From Elmis aenea (taxonomy: Eukaryota; Arthropoda; Insecta; Coleoptera; Elmidae): 64,000 nt of DNA. The position numbers and the translations under genes are program-made. Positions 1 to 11,547 of this stretch are shown here, in pieces. The notes below the pieces were generated by a model. It saw only the letters and a program-made list of their open reading frames with translations. It ran no database searches and had not been told where the DNA came from. Location of the stretch: the NCBI GenBank assembly GCA_947652605.1, contig OX393580.1, forward strand, positions 14,900,159 through 14,964,158. Direction: 5' to 3'. How positions within the stretch are numbered: position 1 is the first letter of the stretch; each line of letters opens with the position of its first letter.

Positions 1-423
1 TATACTTTAACTTTAGAGTTTGTACATACCATACAATATACATTTTCACATTCCGTTAAATCTTACTAGCAACACATCTTCCAATAAATCTTCTTTTACA
101 TTAGTCCTTTTCGAAGTAAGAATAAATTTTACTATTATTATGTCTAAACGCAAATAAAACATACACATTGATAATATATATTCATAAATAATCAAGTGTA
201 TATTCTATATTGATGATCTAAAAAACAAATTAGAAATAGAGAATATCTGTACCGTTAATTGTGTAACCCGAAATTGCAAGTATAAACAATAAAGTTGTTA
301 ATACATATTCACGTAAATATATGGAGAAAAGTGAAGCTCACTTATTTCAAGTGAGATTTTTTACTGCCTCGTGGAGTTTCCCCAGCACAGAAGGTAAATT
401 CGCATTTGTGTTTAACAAATAAA
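1..423. other. AT-rich sequence, nothing recognised
   Basis: No open frame, repeat terminus or RNA-like fold stands out here. The composition resembles intron or intergenic DNA. Confidence 0.5.
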
Positions 424-578
424 ATTGAAATAGCGACAAAACCGGTTAAAACCGGTTTTGGAAAATATTTATTTCGTTTTCGTTCTTGAACGAAAAATAA
501 TAATTTCGTTTTCGTTCTTAAAAAAAATTCGGTTAATTTCGTTTAACGTTTTCGTTTTCGTTCCGTTCTCAGTCCCTG
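424..578. mobile_element. hAT-type MITE fragment with TTTCGTTTTCGTTC array
   Basis: The stretch is built of repeats of TTTCGTTTTCGTTC, including a self-complementary GTTCTTGAACGAAAA hairpin, and ends in TCAGTCCCTG, a hAT-like right terminus. A close relative is embedded at about 56570-56697 inside another MITE. The left terminus is missing, so no target duplication can be scored. I infer a 5'-truncated non-autonomous hAT copy. Confidence 0.55.
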
Positions 579-599
579 CTTAACACATCAAAATACCAC

Positions 600-1840
600 A
601 GAAGCTACATTTTTCCCTTAATTATAAGCTGTTACTTCGTTAGTAGCAATCTTATATATCTTAGTTTATGAAGATCGGATAGTCCAGAAAATGCCGATAC
701 AACTCTGGTTTATTAAAAATTCCTGAGTACTCCTCTGTCTAATAGCACGGCCTTGTAACTCGAGACACAACTGCTATGCGCACTTTTTTGCTAAATTTCG
801 AACTACATTTTTATTGCATTTTAGGTAACATGTGTTTGATAAGCATTGAAGCCGTTCAAAATTTCTTTCAAAGTATGTCGTTATACAGTGTAGTTGTATT
901 ACTCTTTATTACAAAACGACTATTTAAATAATTTTACAATTATTGTAGTGTTGTGTTAGTGTGGGTCACCAAGAAATATAATTTTTGATTTTTAATTTAT
1001 TGTAAGTAAATGGAATAGTATAAGATCAGTTTTAGTATGGTTTTTTATTTCGTTAACTTGTTTTCTATGTATTAATAAAGAAATTTGTGGTCTTTAAAAG
1101 TTTAAAAAGATCAATTTAGGCAAGTTTAAATCTATATTATGAAAATACGGATCATCTGCACTTATAAGGATGTTGTTTTTGAAGGAAAAAGTGTGTAGCT
1201 ATATTGTAGATTACACTTATAATTGTGTGTTTTTGTGTTTAAAAACTAAAAACTACTTTTTGTTTCAGGTAAGTGCGAGGAGTGCGAAGCTAGGATTATT
1301 TGTTTATTTTTGGTGAGTCAATATTTTTACTATTCGGTCAGTTTTCGAGGTAGGCATTTTCGAAACGACATGAAAAAGCGCCCATTTTGTCGATATAATC
1401 GAATTTTTCAGTTAGGAGTTGTAATACTAATCAAATACCCAAATATTGGTGTAAAATAGATATTACCATATACGTCATTAAAATACATTAATTCTATTAT
1501 TCTCTCGAATAATATGTAAGCAATAAATAAAATTGCCTCTCAGAATATGGAAATAGGATGTAAATTGTTAATCTTTATATGTAAAACTACTTTATACATG
1601 TCAAGTAATTATACATCAGTTCTGAAAATGTACATTTCAAATTGGAAATTTATCATGTATTTCAATGGCTTAATAATGCCAATGATTATCATCGTAAATT
1701 TACAGAATAGTTATTTATGTATCAAGGCCAAAAAGTGCGTTTTGGCCGAGGTGCATATTACATTTTTTGTGCGATCAAATTAAAAACAATTTAAATTTTT
1801 AGTAATTTTCAAAATTATAGGTTAGAAACTACGTGACATT
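600..1840. other. AT-rich, no gene; holds a candidate recursive splice site
   Basis: No convincing coding frame. The only signal is the juxtaposed acceptor and donor at 1250-1274, listed separately. Confidence 0.45.
1250..1274 (+). promoter_or_regulatory. Candidate recursive splice site
   Basis: A pyrimidine-rich run ending in TTTGTTTCAG is followed immediately by GTAAGT: a full 3' splice acceptor fused to a consensus 5' donor with no exon between. This is the known form of a ratchet point in very long insect introns. I infer that the window may lie inside a giant plus-strand intron. RNA evidence is needed. Weaker matches occur at 27871-27879 and 34645-34652. Confidence 0.4.
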
Positions 1841-1865
1841 CTGTCACTGACAGATGACGGCGTAT

Positions 1866-1991
1866 GTACTGCATTAACGGCCCTCTCCTTAGCAACGGCC
1901 GTAAAAGTTACTTTTTCGGCCGTTGCTAAGGGTAACGGCCTGAAAAGTAACTTTTACGGCCGTTGCTAGGATAGGGCCGGTAATGCAGTAC
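1866..1991. repeat. GC-rich 126-bp palindrome (MITE-like)
   Basis: Arms of about 50 bp beginning GTACTGCATTA and containing AGCAACGGCCGTAAAAG face each other, with a related CGGCCGTTGCTAAGG core between them. The arms are about 90 percent identical and GC-rich in an AT-rich surround. Partial symmetry continues outward (TGACGG on both sides). It looks like a small foldback MITE of unknown family. Confidence 0.7.
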
Positions 1992-2198
1992 TTTATGGTT
2001 GCTAACGCGTCCGTCAAACAGCTGTTTCTAGTACGATCGCACAAAAATACTTTTTACAGTGTATAATATTTTTTTTTCAAATTTGATAATGATTGTAGCA
2101 GTAAAATACCACGTGTGATACATCAATGAATTCAGGAAAAAAAATCCTATTTGATTATGTAAATGGCAAAAATTGTAGGATGAGGCTATTTAATACAT

Positions 2199-2414
2199 AG
2201 TATGTATAAATAATTGACTATTTATACATACTTTTTTTTTAAATAACTGAGATAAACCAATGAAACTAAGAAATAGTTTTTCTTAAAAAAAAGCTCTTAC
2301 CTAACCTTTAACCTAATGTAAAAAATATATATAAATAAGAAGTTGGGCCTTAGAAATAAGTTTATTGTATGTATAAATAGCCAATTATTCATACATACTG
2401 TATGTATAAATAGT
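2199..2414. mobile_element. Small MITE with TATGTATAAATA hairpin ends
   Basis: The left end is a near-perfect hairpin of AGTATGTATAAATA against its complement. The right end repeats the same motif three times in alternating orientation (2367-2414). The interior is featureless AT-rich DNA. Family unknown; the terminal hairpins support a foldback MITE. Confidence 0.55.
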
Positions 2415-2642
2415 CACATTCAAAATGGTACCCATAAAAAAAAACAAAGTTGGTTGTCATAAAACAAAAACAAATCGACCTAGGAAAACTTAGTGAGTAC
2501 CATTCGATTCGTGCAGTGTTTTTACACATTTGAAACATTTTATGCTCCAATAGATTAATAGACAATTTTCAAAAATCGTATTATTCGGTTTTTCCTAATT
2601 TTATCGGGTTATTAATGAGCACCGAATTTAGCAACTTTGCCG

Positions 2643-2716
2643 AATTTAAACCTATACTCTAGCTATTATAATAAGCGAGAGTCCCACGCTTAAAGTCGAA
2701 TTTCAAACACCCTGTA
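2643..2716 (-). mobile_element. Solo terminus of a CAGGGTG foldback family
   Basis: The right-hand terminus CACCCTGTA is preceded, 35 bases inward, by the complement of CTCTCGCTTATTATAA, the same subterminal block as in the 1514-bp elements. No left partner is visible, so this is a truncated copy. Confidence 0.5.
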
Positions 2717-2719
2717 TAT

Positions 2720-3760
2720 TTATCTTTTATAGTTTAAGAAATACTGTTGGTGGGAAAACGAGGACATATCGATCGGCTTAGACATTCTTTTAGTTTTTTT
2801 ATTTTTTTTTCTAGAACATATTGAAGATAAAATAATTCCCAACAATCTAAACGAGCTAAAATCAAACAAATAGTTTTCGTTTAATGATTTGAGAAAAAAA
2901 AAAACGTTTAAAGTTGGCATAAATATTCGTTTCGATTTATTTATTTATTTCATAAACAAAGAATGTTTCTGACCAATAAGTGAAAATTATGAATTAAAAT
3001 GGCTGTATTCTAGTACAAATATTTCTTGTATTTGGTTATCACCATTTTTTTAAATTAAAAAATACTACGATGTTTAAAGTTTTTAATAGATATATTGTAT
3101 TTGTAGTAAACTGCGTGCCATCTATGTAAGAACAAGATATTTCGGTTTGCGAAACTAAAATATGCAAAACACAAAAGTGGAAAGTGAGTATCAAAAATTT
3201 AAAAGATCGCAGTGTCTGTTAGAATAAATTTTAAAATATTAAAAATACATTTTTCGTAAATCACTTTTATATGCTCAGTAAAATACGTTTGTTAGAAACA
3301 ACCGTTTTGCTAAGTAAATTTTGTTGATACACTTTTTTAATGGTATTGCTAATTGTAATTGCTAATATAATAGTCATTTAAACATGCTACTGTAAAATAC
3401 TTTGTTTAATGGATTATTGGAAAATATCTTACTTGATAATGCAGCTCTACATTGTTTGGATGAGTGTAAAATTTTATGTCGGGTAAGAGTATTTTTATAG
3501 ACTATTTCCTCTGGATACGCGTGCTATTCTTTGAATAAGTAAGTAGTCCGACACTCCTTGCATATATTGACTGACTGGGAATATTCCTAGAGTGCTCTAA
3601 TTTACTTAATAATGAAACGAACTGAAAAGCTACTGTACAGGGATTCAAGACTTACCTATACAAGTTTGCTTAACCAAATAATTATTTTTAAAACACTTAA
3701 ATGGGCCGACATCATTTTATTGCATTCGCCTCCTAATTATATTGGTTATTTTTTTAACTA
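2720..3760. other. AT-rich, nothing recognised
   Basis: Short low-complexity runs (TTATT repeats near 2940) but no gene or repeat terminus. The short minus-strand frame at 2720-2920 has no domain. Confidence 0.5.
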
Positions 3761-4707
3761 TACCGGGTGATTCAGTTTGACTGTTGCACCTCTATAACTT
3801 TCTAATTATTGAAAATAACCCCAACAAACCTTATATTTTTGGAAACGGCGACAAATTCTCTATTCAGTGATGTGCATATGTTATCTCTACGATGACGTAT
3901 GTCAAATCCGCGATAGGCAACTGTTTTGTTTTTTTGTAAATTACATAGTATACATTTTTTGTTGATTCCGATAGAAAATTTTATTCTGAATCCGACCATG
4001 TATTAAAAAAGTATGCATACATAAGAAATTTTTCGAGACAATCAGTTCAAAGTTTATTTATCAAATTATTGCAACAAGTCTATTTAAAATAACAAAAAAC
4101 GATTAAATCTTAAAAATTATACTATAACTATCAATGGAAATGTATTAAAAATGAATTTTTAATAAAAATAAAAACAAATAATAAATGTTGACATAAAAAA
4201 TTAGACTTTAATGTTGTCAACTTGACCGCCCTCCGCTTCCAAACACAGTTGTCCTCTATTTGTAACTGCTTGAATAATTTTTTTATATGAACGTTTATTA
4301 TTTGTTTTTATTTTTATTAAAAATTTATTTTTAATACATTTCCATTGATAGTTAAAGTATAATTTTTAAGATTTAATCGATTTTTGTTATGTTAAATAGA
4401 CTGTTTGTTATAATTTGAATAGACTTTGAACTGATTTTGCTCGAAAATTTTCTTATGTATCCATACTTTTTTAATACATGGTCGGATTCAGAATTAAATT
4501 CTTTATCCGAATCAAGAAAAGCATGTATACTATGTAATTAAAAAAAAAAAAACAGTTGCCTATCGCAGATTTGATATACGTCATCGTAGAGATAACAAAT
4601 GCACATCATTTATTAGGGAATTTGTCGCCGTTTTCAAAAATATAAGGTTTGTTGGGGTTATTTTCAATAATTAAAAAGTTATAGGGGTCAAACCGAATCA
4701 CCCGGTA
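3761..4707. mobile_element. Foldback element, CCGGGTGATTC termini
   Basis: The ends are TACCGGGTGATTC and its complement, flanked by TA. Arms of roughly 420 bp pair along their length, for example the block around CTACGATGACGTA on the left and its complement on the right near 4575. The unpaired centre (about 4185-4285) has no coding potential. This is a Tc1/mariner-style foldback MITE by structure; no transposase piece is present. Confidence 0.85.
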
Positions 4708-4709
4708 TA

Positions 4710-5170
4710 GATGACTTAATTTTCTGTCTTTTTTAAATCAAGTTTTGTGGAACAACGTTTATGTGTAAGGATAAATACAGTTTATTTAGGTGCATAAGCT
4801 TGCATCGCTGGAAAAATAATTTTTACGTTTAGATATTTACAAATAGCAATCAATTTTTTACGCTCATTGTGTACTTCTTATATTTCCAAAAAATGCCAAA
4901 TTTTTTCATTTACATTTTTTCTGTGCCAAACATTTTACATTTTTGTCGTAATTACTTGCTGTCTTTTTTGAAGAATATAATAATCATAAAATTAATTGTT
5001 AATTATTTGTAGCTTTGTATGGCATTCTCATGTAATTGAATTCTGGTAGACCGCAAATATCTTTTGCACTGATGCATTTACCTTTGGGAAGTTTGTAGTG
5101 GTGTTTTCTGGAAATAAAATATATAAAACGGTGGAATTTTAGTAAAAATTTCCTTTTCTGTGCAAGTGGA
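4710..5170. other. AT-rich; right edge duplicates sequence at 5967-6016
   Basis: No gene. The last 50 bases before the assembly gap (around 5119-5170, starting TATAAAACGGTGG) recur almost unchanged just after the foldback terminus at 5967. Confidence 0.6.
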
Positions 5171-5370
5171 NNNNNNNNNNNNNNNNNNNNNNNNNNNNNN
5201 NNNNNNNNNNNNNNNNNNNNNNNNNNNNNNNNNNNNNNNNNNNNNNNNNNNNNNNNNNNNNNNNNNNNNNNNNNNNNNNNNNNNNNNNNNNNNNNNNNNN
5301 NNNNNNNNNNNNNNNNNNNNNNNNNNNNNNNNNNNNNNNNNNNNNNNNNNNNNNNNNNNNNNNNNNNNNN
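5171..5370. other. Assembly gap of 200 N
   Basis: Exactly 200 undetermined bases. Nothing can be said about the content. The surrounding sequence suggests the gap hides the left half of the foldback copy that ends at 5967. Confidence 0.99.
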
Positions 5371-5967
5371 ACAAACTATGAGGTTTTGTTTTTAAAATTT
5401 GTAACTGGCTAATAACTGCTACACTAACGATAAGAGACAACTCTTATATGTCACATCGAAAAAAAAAAAAAGACCATCAACACGGATAACTCCATCTATT
5501 AGTAGGCTGTGAACATGTAAAATGATTTTTGCTTATTTAAAGAAAAACTACAACAGTAAAGCATAACAACCTTATATCATTGAAACGAGAAAAAAATAAC
5601 CTTTTTAATAAGACCACAGCCAACTATGACTTCCATTTAAAAAATGCAAGTTTGTGCTATAACTCGGAAATCGAGAGTGCTATGAAAATTTCGTTAACAT
5701 ATTTGAAATCTACGTAAAAACATCTATAAAAGCCAATTTTTATTTTTGTTCTAGCTCATATGGTTACGGAATTATTCAAGTTTGAAAAAATCGACCTTTT
5801 TCAGTTTTTTCAAAATATTTCAAAAAGTTGATGACGTAGGTCAAATTTGAAAATGGCATCAGATTTTTCTTTAAATTCTGCACAAATTTGCTAATTTAAA
5901 CGTTTCTGTATCTCTAATATTAACGGAGTTACCCATACAACAGGTTAGAAAAAATGGGCACCCTGTA
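5371..5967 (-). mobile_element. Foldback copy with left end lost in the gap
   Basis: The right terminus GGGCACCCTGTA ends at 5967. Reading inward, about 35 bases in, there is a degenerate form of the shared subterminal block ending AGAGATACAG. Its inverted partner is not seen and probably lies in the gap. No coding sequence was found. Confidence 0.5.
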
Positions 5968-6990
5968 TAAAACGGTGGAATATTTAGTAAAAATTTCCTT
6001 TTCTGTGTAAGTGGAAGTCACCTAAATTTTGTTATTTGAAATGGAAGACTCTGTATATTTATAATTTTTGGAAACTGAATCCAATTTTTAATTTAATTAA
6101 TTTTGGTTACTTTTATAACTTCAAATAATTTTTTGACAAAAATTATATGTTTTATTAAGTGTGTCGTAAGCTAGACAAACTGAATTTTGTTGTCTCGTGT
6201 CTGATTGTTTTTGGTGAGTTTAAATTGGTTTTTGGTTACTTTAATCGGCTTTTATTAAGTCAGGTTTTTTAAATGGAACGATAGTGACTGATGCAGTCAT
6301 TTTAATAGACGAATTCAGCAGAACCAATAACTTGGCATTTCTGTTTATTTTCGGAAAACACATCTCTATTTCTAATATAAGAAATATTTGGGGTCTACCA
6401 GAATTATTCAGTTATACCCGGTATATTGAAATACTTTTGGTCATAAATTTTCCCTTGAGAAACTCAATGCTAATTTTATTTTTCAGTACATTGTGGAATG
6501 TCAGTGGTAGTTGGCTGAAATTCTTGTTTTCTGTGTTCATTAGTAAAGCGAGTCAAAGCAGCGTTTTTTCTCTTTTGCAATTTTGTTTTGAAGTTTTTAA
6601 AGAAAGCCGCTTTGCATAAAGTTTTTTGAATTTATGCTTATGCTCCTTTGTGAAAACGCGAACACAGGACAAATTAGTAATTTAGCAGTTTTTTTTAGAT
6701 ACTAGCAGGCTTATGTTTACTAAAATAGGAACAACAATGTCCTTAACACAAGTTTAGTTCTACAGCCTGTTTGGTATGGGAAGTGGATATTGCACGATTG
6801 AATTTTTATTATAATTCCTTTAATTCACATATTTATAAATGTATTCGTATTTCAGACCAGGATTTTGTTTCTTCATCTTACCAGTTTTCATAAAAGTGTA
6901 AATATGTCTTGTATCTATAAAGTTTTAACTAATAATGATTTAAAATAAGAATATAAAATATTAAAAAAAATAATTGTGTCGACATTATTA
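5968..6990. other. No recognised gene
   Basis: A 111-residue open frame at 6284-6619 has no domain and a hydrophobic, AT-driven composition. An inverted pair of ATTCTGGTAGACC-like words (5041 and 6390) hints at an old repeat. Nothing else is seen. Confidence 0.45.
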
Positions 6991-7732
6991 TACAGGGTGT
7001 TTCGTAAAAAATGCAGAAAAATTCGGGAGATGATTCCTTATCGAAAATTAAGGGGGGGTCTTTCATATAAAATTTTTCCTTAGACATCTCCTTTCGGAGT
7101 TACACCCTCCTAAAGGGGAGCTGTAAAATTAGGTTTTTATTTTATTTCTCAAATTTAAATGAATGCAGGAGAATGATATTTGGTAGATGTTTTATACTTA
7201 TTAAAAGGTTTCCCCTAGTAATATTTTCACAGGGGGCTGAAAAGTGCGACCACAGTTGGTTTTTTTATCAGAACTTACTGGTGGGTTAAAATTTTGCAAT
7301 TAAATTTTTTTTTTGAAAGATTGTTTAGAAACTTTTTTTATTCTTTAACTTAAAAAGTTAAACAATAACGAAAAATTCTAAATAAAGCAAGCTTTACAAA
7401 TCTAATTTTTAAATTGGAAAATTTCAACCCACCAAAAAGTTCTGATAAAAAAACCAACAGGGGTCAGACTTTTCAGCTCCCTGTGAAGGTGGTGATTGAA
7501 AATATTACTATGGGAAACCTTTCAATAAGTACAAAACATCTGTCAAATATCATTCTCCTATATTTATCCAAATTTAAGAAATAAAATAAAAACCTTTAAT
7601 TTTACCGCTTCTCTTTAGGGGGGTGTAACTCCGAAAGGAGACGTCTAAGGGAAATATGTTATTAAAAGACCCCTCTTAATTTTCGATAAGGAATCACCTC
7701 CCATTCGTATTTTTCACCAAACACCTATATGT
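6991..7732. mobile_element. Foldback element, about 740 bp
   Basis: It starts TACAGGGTGTTTCG and ends in a decayed complement (CACCAAACACC). Arms of about 320 bp pair, including AACTCCGAAAGGAGACGTC on the right and its complement on the left. A related half copy lies at 47690-47960. No transposase fragment is present. Confidence 0.85.
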
Positions 7733-7734
7733 AT

Positions 7735-8399
7735 TTAAATGTTGGCTTTTTATTTAAATCACAAAAATACTCGCAGATTTTTCTTATTTTTATCGATTAA
7801 TTTATACTTTTTTTTTAAATTAATCTATTTAAGTTAATAACATTTTGACTTTTACTGTAAAGTTTTTGACAATATCGTTTAAAATTTACGCGATGATCAT
7901 ATAAAATATGTGTAATTTATTAAAGATTAGAACTTGTCAAAAATTGGAAAATCTGTTGGTGTGCTTTGTAAAGTTGCATAATTTTTCCAGTGGACATATC
8001 GAAAGGCAAAAAGGGTAGACAGACAACACAACTGTTTAAAGGAGGCAATTTTCATGGATGGCTAATTTTGCAACAACAATTTTGGATACTAAAATTATAC
8101 CAAAGTTTATTTATCTTATACATTTTGTACTCTAAACGTCGTTCCCAAAGGCTGGTAACACTGCCAACGCAGTTCGTTATAATGCGAGCTTTGGTGAATG
8201 TTTACACTCCAAATACAAGCGAATACTTGTGTTTTCAGTTCGAATGCGAATCAAAATATCACTCTGCGATGTATCGGTTAACACAATATCTACTGTGATG
8301 AAAACAAAATAACTATGTGCACACAAAATGTAGTTTACAACTATTTAACCGAATATTTAGGCCCGATTGCATACAAGTTGAACCTGAGATTAACCACGG
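7735..8399. other. No recognised gene
   Basis: A 102-codon open frame at 7990-8298 follows an acceptor-like TTTTTCCAG but shows no domain. A 17-bp word, GTTTACACTCCAAATAC, recurs near 13381. I do not call a gene. Confidence 0.4.
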
Positions 8400-8485
8400 G
8401 ATTAAACCATGTTAACCCTAGAACTAGGCAAAATTGCAGCATATGCTAATATTGCCTAGTTTTAGGGATTAACGTGTATTTTAAC
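8400..8485. repeat. Short palindrome (MITE-like)
   Basis: Arms TTAACCCTAGAACTAGGCAA (8412 on) and its complement (ending about 8472) surround AGCATATGCT, itself a palindrome. This is a compact hairpin of unknown family. Confidence 0.6.
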
Positions 8486-8739
8486 ACCGATGTTGCGTTG
8501 TGCCTTGACATAATTATCATTATATTTTGGATTATATATTTTGACGAGTCAAGTTACGGTGTGAGATAATTTCTTTCATTGGTGCGCAAGCTATTTACTC
8601 TTGCGACCCCCTACCTCAGATTGGAAAATTGACCTAACCCATTATTTGTTTTTAACATTTCTGTTAATAAGTAATAATATAACGATTGTTCTTGGTCAAT
8701 CAGAAATGCATGGAAACATTTTTATTTTTATTCAGTTAT

Positions 8740-9805
8740 ACTTCTTCTTCTTCTTCTTAATCGGTTCCTCTTGTACCTTTCGGTGTCGAGGTATGCTTTT
8801 CTATTTCTGTGTTATGTTTCTCCACTTCTGCCTATCGTTAGCTAATTGTGACACATCTCTCCAGCTGACTCCTTTCTCTTCTAGTCTCTGCCTCACTTCT
8901 TTTTCTCATTTTATTCTTGGTCTTCCTCTACTTCTTCCTTTTCCCTCCATCTGCATTTTCCATCCTATTTTCGCGTATCTACTTTCTGGCATGCGTGTCC
9001 AAGCCATCTTAATTGATTCGTCTGCATCTTTTTCTTAATATCACTGTTACTCCTAGATTATTTTGAATTTTTTCGTTACTGATTTTATCGATCAGTCAAC
9101 ATTCCTCTATTCTTCTCAGAAATCTCGTTTCCTGTGCCTGTATTCTTTGTTTTTGTGTTAGTGTCCAAGTTTATCAACTGTACGTGAGAATGGGTACGTA
9201 CACTGCATTGAAAACTCGCGTCTTCGTTTCTTTTGATATCTACTTCTTACTTATCAAACATTTATTAGTGGCGTAGTAAAATTTCGTCGCTGCCACTATC
9301 CTGTTATTCAGATCTTCCTCCAATTTACCATTTTCTGCAGTTATTGTCCCTAAATATTTAAAATTTGCTACCTGCTCTATCTCTTTTTGGTCTAGCATAA
9401 TTGTAACTGGTTCATGAGTTTTCGCTATAACCATAATCTTTGTCTTTTTTATATTAATATTCATATTATATCTACTTAATGTATCTGCCCATACGTCTTC
9501 CAGATCTCTTCCCTTGGCACCCTATCGAAGGCTTTAGAAAGATCGATAAAGCACTAGTACACAATCTTTGAATGTTCCGTTGTTTTTTCAATTTTGTCTT
9601 AACGTAAAAATTAGATCCTGCAAGCTTCTAACCAGTTTAAAGCCACATTGCGCCTCTTCCAAATTTATTTCGAAATATTTTCTTAATCTCTCCTCCAAAA
9701 TTCTTTCTTTTAATATTTCTACTACACTACTTAGATATATTCCTCAATAGTTTTTGCATTTTTTACTATCGCCAGTCTTGAATATCAGTAGTATAACAGA
9801 TACCC
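8740..9805 (-). pseudogene. 5'-truncated LINE, reverse transcriptase C-terminal half
   Basis: The minus strand encodes the downstream part of a non-LTR retrotransposon polymerase. Visible in order are a thumb-region stretch around residues reading KIMVIAKTHEP, EQVANFKYLGT and LEEDLNNRIVAATKF (about 9240-9464), then a shifted frame with WTRMPESRYAKIGW and GRSRGRPRIK near 8900-9000, the usual end of these ORFs. The plus-strand TTC run at 8741-8759 is the 3' tail, (GAA)n. The frame is broken by stops and shifts. The upstream end stops abruptly at about 9805. It is the same family as the copy at 11548-12430. I judge it RTE-like but the clade is unresolved. Confidence 0.85.
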
Positions 9806-9825
9806 CCTCAGTTATACTTTTTAAA

Positions 9826-10229
9826 GCAACATTTTATTTTTGAAAGCTTCTACTCGCCAATGTTAAAACATTTGTTTCCTGGCCTTGTAAGCGCAAATTT
9901 AAGTCATTGGGATTTACTGACATCGACCAAGTAACTTAATGTTCCAATCCATATTTCGTCTACAAATAAAGGTGCAAGTGTATGCTTGCTTCATCCTTTA
10001 GATCAAAGACACGTAGCGTGGGACAATCATCGCCAGAAGCACAATGATGAGTGGTGCAATTTTTTAATATGATTTACTTTCATGTGATTTAAATCTATTT
10101 TTAAAAATCAATTTCTTTTAAATGAAAATTTATCATTATCCAACACGAGAATTTCTTATAAAACTTCCAAAAATTTTTACGCGACCCCCTAAGGAAGGGG
10201 TCGCGACCTACGGGTTGCGCACAACTGTT
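9826..10229 (-). pseudogene. hAT transposase fragment with 5' terminus
   Basis: The minus strand from 9975 to 9843 reads APLFVDEIWIGTLSYLVDV and, after a stop, LKFALTRPGNKCFNIGE. This matches the hAT (ZBED/SCAND3-like) core motif in which a YLVD-type segment is followed by N-LxLQG. The plus-strand end near 10229 (GGGTTGCGCACAACTG) would be the element's 5' terminus, with a GCGACCCC hairpin beside it. The rest of the transposase is deleted. The piece abuts the LINE at its left edge. No target duplication is claimed. Confidence 0.55.
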
Positions 10230-11547
10230 TTAAACTATCATAGGTTATAATATCGATTAATAAGTCTGAAATGAAATAAGGTTACGCCGGCTTAAAAACT
10301 TTTACTTTAAGGCCCTAGATAGATTATATTGTTTAACAAAAAGTGGCTGATCCATTAGGAGTTGAGGGATATCGTTTAAAAACAATAATACTAACTTCAA
10401 GTTTATGATTTTAATTAAAAAATAATTATATTGTTTCAATTTCAATGCTTAAATGTTTCACTTTTCGCCGCATCTTTAGAGAAAAAAAGGAGCTAGAGAT
10501 AGTAAAAGTGCTTGGGTAATAAACTTAAATAAAAATATAAAATTTATATAACTACATTAAACGTAAATCAGTCAAACATTTACTTTCAAATGATTTTAAA
10601 ATATTTTAACAAGTTCAAACTATTTTGACAATTTAACGTAAATCAGTTTGTGCTTCACGTATACAGTTAATTTAATTGCAAAATGTTTATTTTAACAAGA
10701 ATAATTTGCATGTTAATTAAAAGCTTTTATCATTGTACTGCATGAAAGGATTATTTTGACAATTAAAATTTACTGGTTAATTAAACATCAATTCAAAGAT
10801 GGCGTGATTGTTAGGTCCATCGTGAAATGACAGTTTCTTGTTTACGAAGTTAATCTCGAACTTGATTGTAATTAGTGCGTGCTTCGATTATTGCTAATAA
10901 AGCTTTAATTATTATATTTGGAATTAGAAAGTACACTTAAACATGCAAATGTCACGTTAGGTGATACAGATGCATGAAACTCAGTTTGTATTAAGTGACT
11001 ATTAACTAACAGAATCATTTAATTGAAAGAGTAGGTAGTTATTATTAAATATTGAGTATTCTGGTAATGTTAGGTAATAACATCGTGATTGCATTACAGC
11101 GTTTTTTTAAATATCATGTTGATTAGAAAACTAACTGTATTTATTTTTCTTTAACTTATTATTTATTTACAGTCCTGTTAAGTTACTTGTTTACGCTGTC
11201 ATTCAATTGTATTTTAAATAAAATTTTACTGTTTTATTACACATATATTTACTCTTGCTCGTTACTATTGCTTTTTCATTGATCAAGCGATAACCAGTTA
11301 GTATTAAATAAGCTCACCTCGAAGATTCTAGAAGCCGTCGCTGGCTTCTCATCTTTTAAAATGACTTCCAGAAAACACTGGCCCGCTTCTTTTGACAGTA
11401 CGCTCTGTAAATGACTTCCGGAAAATAACGTCTTGCTCACCTGCATCAGAATCCAGCACTAGTCTTTTTTCTCTGTCTCATAACTCTATAAAAATGACTT
11501 TCAGAATTTGATAAGCGCTCCAATATTAATAATGAAAACAATTATTG
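10230..11547. other. AT-rich, nothing recognised
   Basis: No gene. Between 11350 and 11520 the word AAATGACTTCCAGAA and close variants occur three times in direct orientation. Confidence 0.45.

Noticed and set aside
820..831. Acceptor and donor fused as TTTTAG-GTAACA
   Set aside because: TAG-GTAA juxtapositions are expected several times by chance in this base composition; only the CAG-GTAAGT site at 1266 was kept.
6284..6619. 111-residue plus-strand open frame
   Set aside because: No domain, strongly hydrophobic AT-driven composition, no splice context.
7990..8298. 102-codon frame after TTTTTCCAG
   Set aside because: No ATG near the start, no domain, and part of it overlaps a short dispersed word seen again at 13381.
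8601..9038. 145-residue plus-strand open frame
   Set aside because: It lies antisense to recognisable LINE reverse transcriptase and has a poly-F/S composition expected of a shadow.
9817..10237. Possible 8-bp duplication TTTTAAAG/TTTTAAAC around the hAT relic
   Set aside because: The left side has no matching terminal inverted repeat and abuts the LINE, so the match is probably chance.
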